A DNA stretch of 6,345 nucleotides from JADFOB01 sp964651325 (GTDB lineage: Bacteria; Planctomycetota; Phycisphaerae; UBA1845), in assembly GCA_964651325.1 (NCBI GenBank), contig CAZYXP010000204.1, forward strand, positions 1 through 6,345. Direction: 5' to 3'. The translations under genes and the position numbers were made by a program. Position 1 is the stretch's first letter. Each line of letters opens with the position of its first letter. Shown piece after piece: positions 1 to 5,023 of this stretch. Under the pieces are notes generated by a model. The model saw nothing but the letters and a program-made list of their open reading frames with translations. It ran no database searches and was not told the origin of the DNA.

Positions 1-562
1 CATACGTTTTCTCAAGAGCGAGCTTCATATTCTGCGTCACCGGTCCCGTTATCAGCAACCCGTCCGCATGCCGCGGCGACGCGACGAATTGCACGCCGAA
101 TCGACCCAGATCGAACACGATGGTGTTCAGGACGTTCACGTCCGACTCGCATCCGTTACAGCCCCCAGCGCTGACCTGTCGCAGCTTGAGTGAGCGGCCA
201 AAGAGTTTTCGTGATTTATCGTCCAGTTCTTTGGCCAGGCGCAGTTTATTTTCAACGACTAAGTCCGCTCGCTGGCGCACTGCCAGTCGATGATCCTGAG
301 AATAGCGAATCGCCCCTTCCGGGCAGGCTTCGATGCAATCCGTACAAAACAGGCACGCGCCAAGATCGATCCGTGCCTTTCCATCGTGCAGGGAGATTGC
401 ATCTGTCGGACAAGCCTCTGCACACGCGCGACAATCCGCGGGGCACTTGGAGGAATCGAGGACCGGACGACCTCGAAATCGATCTGACAGGTCAACCGCG
501 CCTTTCGGGTAGGCCAATGTTCTGTGTCCCTGTCGAAGTCTCGAAAGCGTGGTCTTAAGCAT
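1..562 (-). CDS. Fused 2x[4Fe-4S] ferredoxin (HyfH/HycF-like) and NuoB/HycG-like small subunit, 3' end cut by window edge
   Basis: One uninterrupted reading frame runs from an ATG at 562-560 off the left edge (187 whole codons plus one base). Residues 1-36 (MLKTTLSRLRQ...FRGRPVLD) match the HycF/HyfH N-terminal arm. The ferredoxin domain follows with C40, C44, C47, C51 (cluster 1) and C70, C73, C76, C80 (CLFCTDCIEACP, cluster 2). A charged linker of about 45 residues (RQRADLVVENKLRLAKELDD) leads into a NuoB/HycG-like small-subunit domain: GGCNGCESDVNVLN (133-146; C135 and C138 bind the proximal cluster) and FVASPRHADGLLITGPVTQN (159-178). The other two ligands should lie beyond the edge. In E. 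coli these are two genes, hycF/hyfH and hycG/hyfI; here they are one polypeptide. The role is to carry electrons between an external donor and the large subunit. The gene lies 12 bases after the hyfG-like stop, with only a weak AGAGAA ribosome site. Cluster 1 has three residues between its first two cysteines instead of two. Confidence 0.92.
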   Translation of the reverse strand, partial: MLKTTLSRLRQGHRTLAYPKGAVDLSDRFRGRPVLDSSKCPADCRACAEACPTDAISLHDGKARIDLGACLFCTDCIEACPEGAIRYSQDHRLAVRQRADLVVENKLRLAKELDDKSRKLFGRSLKLRQVSAGGCNGCESDVNVLNTIVFDLGRFGVQFVASPRHADGLLITGPVTQNMKLALEKTY

Positions 563-574
563 GTCCCGTTCTCT
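563..574 (-). other. Only intergenic gap in the operon (12 bases)
   Basis: The stop of the hyfG-like gene (577-575, TAA) and the ATG of the ferredoxin/small-subunit fusion (562-560) are separated by 12 bases. There is no room for a promoter or a terminator hairpin, so the two genes are co-transcribed. The AAAGAGAA stretch spanning the stop is the best ribosome-site candidate, and it is weak. Confidence 0.7.
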
Positions 575-2029
575 TTAGAGGTCGTGTCCGCAGTAGGAAA
601 GGTTGAAGCTCTTGTTGCATACCGGAAAATCTGAAATTTCCTGCTCGCGAAGTGCCATAGCCAACCCCATCCAATTATGAAACGACGGGTCAACGATCTT
701 GTAGGTTGTGAATCGCCCTTCGTTGTCGGTTATCGCCAGGTGACAAATCTCGCCACGCCAGCCTTCTACGAGAGACACCGCCACCGTATTTGCAGCAAGC
801 GGCGTGAGGGGTTTGCGAATTTCACCTTGGGGGAGGGATTCCAATCGGTCCAAGACAAACTGAGCTGATCGTTGTATTTCCAGCCAACGAACCTGAGTAC
901 GGGCAAACACATCTCCCGTCCCGCAGTTGGCGACGTGTATTTGAGCGAAGCGATACACGCCAAAGGGGTAGTCGACTCGGACATCCCGCTCGATACCACA
1001 TGCTCGTGCCGCAGGACCGACAATCCCCAAAGATTCAGCGGTTTCTCTTGAAACTTTGCCCGTGCCTTCGAAACGCCCCATCACCGAGGGCGTCTCCCAC
1101 AGTAGATTGACGGCTTCATTGACATCACCCAGTGCCAATCGGAGGCGCTGGGCCATCTGTTTTCCACGCTCGATATCGACATCGAAAACCGTGCCGCCGG
1201 GACGTACCAAGCTACGACCAAACCGGCTTCCACACATCAGGGCGGTCAGGTTCAGGAAGTCGCCCCGCAGGCGACCACAATACGAGGATGTCGGCTGATA
1301 TCCGATATCACCGGCTAGCGCACCCATGTCTCCGGTATGATTGGCCATCCGCTCCAACTCCAACGCGACGCCCCTCAAAGAATCAGCGCGTGCGGAGGGT
1401 TCAACCCCTGCCAGTGATTCGGCAATCATGGCATAGGCCGTGGTGTGACCGATAGTTGTATCTCCCGACAGCGTCTCCATGTAGTGGACTGTACGTTTGT
1501 TCGGCCCCCCGACCAACGCACGTTCGACGCCGCGATGTTGATATCCCAGCGAGATTTCCAGATGCTTGACTCGTTCACCGTGACATTGGAATCGGAAATG
1601 TCCAGGCTCGATGATGCCCGCGTGAACCGGACCCACCGCTACCTCATGCACCTCTTCGCCATTCACGCGGTAGAAATCGGTCACGCCAACTTGCCCCTCT
1701 GTGAAGCGGATCGGCTTGAGCCAGGGATGCCCCTCGGGAATGACGCCTGTCTGCTCCCATATCTCTCGTTCGAACCAGTGAGCCTGCGGACAATCCGGTG
1801 TGAGCGCCGGGTATCTGTTTGATACATCGCTGCAAGCAAGGGAGAGCGTACCGAAACCATTGGCGATGACAGCCCACAGTCGCACACCGTGCTCCCGTGG
1901 CACTCCAAAAAATGATGCAATTCGTCCGCCGCGATCAATCTTATCGATGACGGCGCTGCGAAACTCGTCGATGTGAAAAACAGGCACATCTTGAACGGAG
2001 ACATGGCGACCGTTGTGAATGGATATCAT
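575..2029 (-). CDS. hyfG: HyfG/HycE-like large subunit lacking [NiFe] ligands (Ehr-type catalytic-subunit homologue)
   Basis: A complete 484-residue cytoplasmic subunit with the NuoC+NuoD-like fusion architecture of HycE/HyfG. The NuoC-like part (about 1-125) contains HWFEREIWEQTGVIPEGHPW (84-103). The NuoD/large-subunit part follows, with GPVHAGIIEPGHFRFQ (133-148) and LGYQHRGVER (161-170), where H165 matches the conserved His of complex I NuoD and hydrogenase HRG motifs. [NiFe] large subunits bind the metals through an N-terminal CGxC and a C-terminal DPCxxC. Here the first reads LSGDTTIGH (187-195), with S188 and T191 in place of the cysteines. The C-terminus reads SFNLSYCGHDL (474-484) where HycE reads SLDPCYSCTDRM. 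The only nearby cysteine (C480) is one place out of register. There is no extension after this motif, unlike the cleaved tail of HycE. So it almost certainly cannot hold a Ni-Fe centre. Its substrate is unknown; quinone-like or another redox partner is possible. It has a strong GGAGG Shine-Dalgarno and ATGA coupling to the upstream gene. Confidence 0.93.
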   Translation of the reverse strand: MISIHNGRHVSVQDVPVFHIDEFRSAVIDKIDRGGRIASFFGVPREHGVRLWAVIANGFGTLSLACSDVSNRYPALTPDCPQAHWFEREIWEQTGVIPEGHPWLKPIRFTEGQVGVTDFYRVNGEEVHEVAVGPVHAGIIEPGHFRFQCHGERVKHLEISLGYQHRGVERALVGGPNKRTVHYMETLSGDTTIGHTTAYAMIAESLAGVEPSARADSLRGVALELERMANHTGDMGALAGDIGYQPTSSYCGRLRGDFLNLTALMCGSRFGRSLVRPGGTVFDVDIERGKQMAQRLRLALGDVNEAVNLLWETPSVMGRFEGTGKVSRETAESLGIVGPAARACGIERDVRVDYPFGVYRFAQIHVANCGTGDVFARTQVRWLEIQRSAQFVLDRLESLPQGEIRKPLTPLAANTVAVSLVEGWRGEICHLAITDNEGRFTTYKIVDPSFHNWMGLAMALREQEISDFPVCNKSFNLSYCGHDL

Positions 2030-3465
2030 GGCGTCCCCTCCAATGTTCGTGCCGCCTGTTCAAACATGGCCATAAGTTGAGGTGGGACATACAGCCCCAG
2101 CAGCAGCACACCTGCTCCCAGAATCGCCGGAGGAATGATCGCAAGTGCCCGTTCTTTTTCATGGGTGGGCGTCAACGTCTCGCATGGCCCCTGCGCCATG
2201 CGAAGGAATGCGCCAGCCATGCCGATAAATGCGAGAGCAAGCAAGATCAAATACACGACCATGATGAAAACATGACCTTGGACCACCGATGCGCGCAGGA
2301 TTGCAAACTCGCTCAAGAATGTACCGAATGGGGGCGATCCGGTGATTGCGAGGAAACCGGCCACCCACAGAATGCCGCTGAGCGGAATCCTGCGAAGCAT
2401 ACCCTGGACCTGATTCACTGATTTGGTTTTATAGACTGCCACGATGTTTCCCGCCACGAGAAAGAGCATGCCCTTGGTGAGTGAATGATTGACCGCGTGG
2501 AATAATGCGGCAGATGTACCCGCACCGCCCAAGCCGATGCCGACAGACAGTATTCCCATATGCTCGACGCTGGAATAGGCCAGCATCCGCTTGAAATCTA
2601 TAGGGCGCAGCAGAAAGATTGCCGCAACCAGCATGGAAAGAATTCCGAAGCCCAGTAGAAGCCCGCGCGCGAAGTCACCCAGCCCGGCCGAGATGCAGAT
2701 CTGAAGCCCACGAAAGATACCCAGGAATGCACAGTTGAGCAGAGCGCCGGATAGGAGCGCAGACACCGGCGACGGGGCCTCACTGTGAGCATCCGGAAGC
2801 CAGGTGTGCAGGGGTGCCAGCCCCATCTTTGTGCCGTAGCCAACCAGGAGCAGGAGAAATGCCACCTTCACCCACACCGAATTCAGCGTCCCGCCTGCCG
2901 CAACCAAGTCTTTCACGACAAGGAGCAATGTCTCGCCGTCGGCAGCCGCCAGAGCAAGGCAGAACGTGCCCATCAGGGCCAGGGCGATGCCGACCGAGCA
3001 AATGAGCAAGTATTTCCAAGTCGCTTCCAGGGATCGCGCGTTCCGGTGAAAGTAGATCAGCGGTGCACTGGACAGAGTTGTAGCTTCAATAGCAATCCAT
3101 AGAAGACCCATGTGTTGGCAGGTCGTGGCCAAAGTCATGGCGGAGAGGAAAACGAGCAGGCACCCGATATACACGCGATCCGATTCATGACCCCCTTCTT
3201 GATCCGCCTGACGCAAGTATCCGATTCCGTACACCGATGCAGCCAGGAATAGGAGGCTGGTCAATGCGAGAAAAAGTAACCCGGGTGCGTCCAGACCGAG
3301 CCAGCCTGAAAGTACAGGTGGAGGCGGAGCGACCAGGCAGGTGACGGTCAGAAGGGTGTGCCCTATCGCTGCTAAAACCCACAATCCACGACGGAACGAG
3401 CGTCCGGGCAGGACAAAGGCCAGGATTCCGGCGACAAATGGCAGGCCAATGAGCGCGAGTATCAT
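2026..3465 (-). CDS. hyfF: HyfF-like antiporter-type membrane subunit (NuoL/M/N family)
   Basis: A complete 479-residue polytopic membrane protein of the proton-antiporter family; E. coli HyfF is about 526. This is the second antiporter-like unit in the operon and probably a second ion channel. The key charged residues of the family are present: E127 in LLWIAIEATTLSSAP (helix 5 glutamate), K151 in ATWKYLL, K213 in GTKMGLAPLHTWLPDAHSEA (211-230) with H220, K292 in DFKRMLAYSSVEHMG (290-304), and H323, H327 and K331 in LFHAVNHSLTKGMLFLVAGN (321-340). GSPPFGTFLSEF (376-387) is the expected discontinuous-helix region. This is an apparently intact ion path. The start ATG (3465-3463) overlaps the preceding stop as ATGA, and an AAGGA Shine-Dalgarno sits 9 bases upstream. 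The stop overlaps the hyfG-like start as ATGA. The symbol hycQ is used for equivalent genes in some genomes. Confidence 0.94.
   Translation of the reverse strand: MILALIGLPFVAGILAFVLPGRSFRRGLWVLAAIGHTLLTVTCLVAPPPPVLSGWLGLDAPGLLFLALTSLLFLAASVYGIGYLRQADQEGGHESDRVYIGCLLVFLSAMTLATTCQHMGLLWIAIEATTLSSAPLIYFHRNARSLEATWKYLLICSVGIALALMGTFCLALAAADGETLLLVVKDLVAAGGTLNSVWVKVAFLLLLVGYGTKMGLAPLHTWLPDAHSEAPSPVSALLSGALLNCAFLGIFRGLQICISAGLGDFARGLLLGFGILSMLVAAIFLLRPIDFKRMLAYSSVEHMGILSVGIGLGGAGTSAALFHAVNHSLTKGMLFLVAGNIVAVYKTKSVNQVQGMLRRIPLSGILWVAGFLAITGSPPFGTFLSEFAILRASVVQGHVFIMVVYLILLALAFIGMAGAFLRMAQGPCETLTPTHEKERALAIIPPAILGAGVLLLGLYVPPQLMAMFEQAARTLEGTP
2034..2041 (-). promoter_or_regulatory. Strong Shine-Dalgarno for the hyfG-like gene
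   Basis: On the minus strand GGAGGGGA ends just before the ATG at 2029-2027; the GGAGG core (2041-2037) is 7 bases from it. It lies inside the last codons of the hyfF-like gene. It supports the 2029 start and suggests the large subunit can be translated by direct initiation as well as by coupling through the ATGA overlap. Confidence 0.75.
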
Positions 3466-4136
3466 AGGACAGTGTCCTTCGCAGTCGCAACATCCTTCAG
3501 TTTGTTCAAGCGGTCGACATCGATGTGATCGAACTCACGGCTGATGTGAAATATGGCGATGCCCATCACAAAAACGCCCACGATCAAGTCCAGGAGAACA
3601 CCCATCTCGACGATCAAAGGCTGGCTCCGGACGAACATGATTCCGAAGACAAAAATTCCGTTTTCCAGAACGAGATAACCCAGTACCTGCATGATGGCCT
3701 TGCGACGACTGATGATTAGAAAAAGTCCGCAGAAAAGGCCGAAGAAAGAGGTTGACATGGCCAACGCTGAGGAAGCGTGATGTGGCAGGGGCAACTTCGA
3801 CGTTATCCAGAAAGAAGCGGCCAGCATAGCAACTCCCATCAGAATGGATGCTCCGAAACCGATAAAGGGTTCCACCTCTCGATGAACATCGGCCTTGCGT
3901 CTTGCCCTGAGCAAGAGCCATGGCAGAAGAATCCCCTTGATGACGCATGTAGCGGAAACCAATAACCAGACGCTCAATCCGACGTCGCTGTGTATCACCA
4001 GCGGCAAGAAGCTCAGGGCTGCTCCCTGAATGGCAAGGAGGCGAATGCAGAATACGATCCGGCTGGAACCGAGCACCATGAGCATTGTCAGCAGAACCAG
4101 GATCAAACTAGGTTCAAGAAATCGGTTCAAGACCAT
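3462..4136 (-). CDS. hyfE: HyfE-like membrane subunit with NuoK-like C-terminal half
   Basis: A 224-residue, very hydrophobic protein with about six or seven predicted membrane helices; E. coli HyfE is about 216. The C-terminal half resembles NuoK: RRKAIMQVLGYLVLENGIFV (145-164) carries a membrane glutamate (E158), and a second, E177, lies in IVEMGVLLDLIVGVFVMGIA (175-194). These match the two helix-buried glutamates on the NuoK ion path. The tail (FDHIDVDRLNKLKD) is charged and cytoplasmic. The frame is open up to an ATG at 4223, but I chose 4136. From there the protein begins MVLNRFLEPSLILVLL directly in a membrane helix, while the 29 extra residues are polar, low-complexity-looking and read through the 3' end of hyfC in another frame. 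The ATG at 4136 overlaps hyfC by 10 bases and has a G-rich stretch (TGGGGGT) just upstream. The 3' end overlaps the hyfF-like gene by 4 bases. Similar proteins are named HycP in some genomes. Confidence 0.88.
   Translation of the reverse strand: MVLNRFLEPSLILVLLTMLMVLGSSRIVFCIRLLAIQGAALSFLPLVIHSDVGLSVWLLVSATCVIKGILLPWLLLRARRKADVHREVEPFIGFGASILMGVAMLAASFWITSKLPLPHHASSALAMSTSFFGLFCGLFLIISRRKAIMQVLGYLVLENGIFVFGIMFVRSQPLIVEMGVLLDLIVGVFVMGIAIFHISREFDHIDVDRLNKLKDVATAKDTVL
3475..3479 (-). promoter_or_regulatory. Shine-Dalgarno for the hyfF-like gene
   Basis: On the minus strand AAGGA lies 9 bases upstream of the ATG at 3465-3463, inside the 3' end of the hyfE-like gene. It supports the chosen start at the ATGA overlap. 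Confidence 0.6.
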
Positions 4137-5023
4137 ACCCCCAGAATGATCGCGACCAGAGAAAAGCACGTGGCCCCAAGCAGAAGACTGGGCACGTTGA
4201 CCAGGCGCAACCGCGCCATGCACGATTCAACTACGCCCACGGCCATGGCTAGTACAATCATTCCTGCCGTTGTCAGGCCAAGATTGCCCCAGGCATTTTC
4301 TCCGTGGACTGGAAGGGCGATTCCCATCAGCAACGCGCCCAAAACCCAGAGCTTCAATGCCGCCGCATAATGAATGAAGGCGAGGTCAGGGCCCGAGTGG
4401 TCGAGCACCATGACTTCATGGATCATGGTCAGTTCGAGGTGCGTGTTGGGATCGTCAACCGGGATTCGGGAGTTCTCCGCAAGGAAAACAACGAACAGTG
4501 CGGCGGAAACCAGCGCGAGCGGCGCGGGCGTCGCGATCCACGACGAAAAACCAAGACCGGCGAACATTTCGGAAAGAGAAAGGCTGCCGGTTTCATGGGC
4601 GATCGCGGCGAGTCCCAAAAGCAGAGCCGGTTCCGCCAGCGCCGAGAACGTGACTTCCCGGCTCGCACCCATACCCTCGAAACTCGATCCCGTATCGAGC
4701 GCAGCCAGCACCGTGACAAATCGCATGACCCCCAGCAGATAGGCAAAGAGAACGAGATCGCCGGGGAACGCGATCAGGGCGGCCTTGCCTCCGAAGGGAA
4801 CCAGTAAGAGTGCAACCAGAACGGCCGCCAGCCCGACGACCGGCCCGGCCCGAAACATCCACGTTGTCGTCCGGCTGTAGACCGCACCTTTGCCAAGAAG
4901 CTTCCAGAGATCGAAGTACGGTTGAAGGAGGGGTGGACCATTTCGTCCGGCAAAGAATGCCTTGGTTTGGTTGACGACACTGAGAAGCAGAGGCGCAAGT
5001 ATTAATCCGGAAAGTATGTTCAT
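4127..5023 (-). CDS. hyfC: HyfC/HycD-like membrane anchor subunit (NuoH family)
   Basis: A complete 298-residue NuoH-family membrane protein, close to E. coli HycD (about 307) and HyfC (about 315). In this family it links the peripheral electron-transfer arm to the antiporter-like subunits and carries part of the ion path. The sequence shows the amphipathic cytoplasmic loop after the first helix (GRNGPPLLQPYFDLWKLLGK, 26-45), the acidic segment ALDTGSSFEGMGASREVTFS (108-127) followed by the buried E131 in LAEP, and the signature AENSRIPVDDPNTHLELTMI (182-201) followed by HEVMVLDHSGPD (202-213). The remainder is hydrophobic helices. The start ATG at 5023-5021 overlaps the upstream stop (ATGA), with only a weak GGA-containing Shine-Dalgarno (CTGGAA) ahead, so translation probably depends on coupling. 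The end overlaps the hyfE-like start by 10 bases. A NuoH of true complex I is unlikely given the neighbours and the hydrogenase-type motifs. Confidence 0.95.
   Translation of the reverse strand: MNILSGLILAPLLLSVVNQTKAFFAGRNGPPLLQPYFDLWKLLGKGAVYSRTTTWMFRAGPVVGLAAVLVALLLVPFGGKAALIAFPGDLVLFAYLLGVMRFVTVLAALDTGSSFEGMGASREVTFSALAEPALLLGLAAIAHETGSLSLSEMFAGLGFSSWIATPAPLALVSAALFVVFLAENSRIPVDDPNTHLELTMIHEVMVLDHSGPDLAFIHYAAALKLWVLGALLMGIALPVHGENAWGNLGLTTAGMIVLAMAVGVVESCMARLRLVNVPSLLLGATCFSLVAIILGVWS

Noticed and set aside
259..693. Minus-strand 144-residue open frame crossing the hyfG/fusion junction
   Set aside because: It lies in a different frame from both real genes, has no recognisable domain, and covers the ferredoxin coding region whose Cys motifs clearly belong to the frame starting at 562.
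575..2029. Naming the complex a functional hydrogenase-4 or formate hydrogenlyase
   Set aside because: The four cysteine ligands for the Ni-Fe centre are missing and there is no C-terminal maturation peptide; only the subunit homology supports the name.
4137..4223. A longer hyfE-like protein starting at the ATG at 4223
   Set aside because: The 29 added residues are polar and unlike the family N-terminus, and they come from reading through the hyfC coding region out of frame. The ATG at 4136 begins directly at the first membrane helix and gives the usual length.
4304..4807. Plus-strand 167-residue open frame opposite the hyfC-like gene, and similar plus-strand frames (190-558, 1445-1822, 2077-2421, 3990-4370)
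   Set aside because: These are antisense to well-supported conserved genes, rich in Arg, Gln and Ser as expected of reverse-strand readings, with no family motifs.
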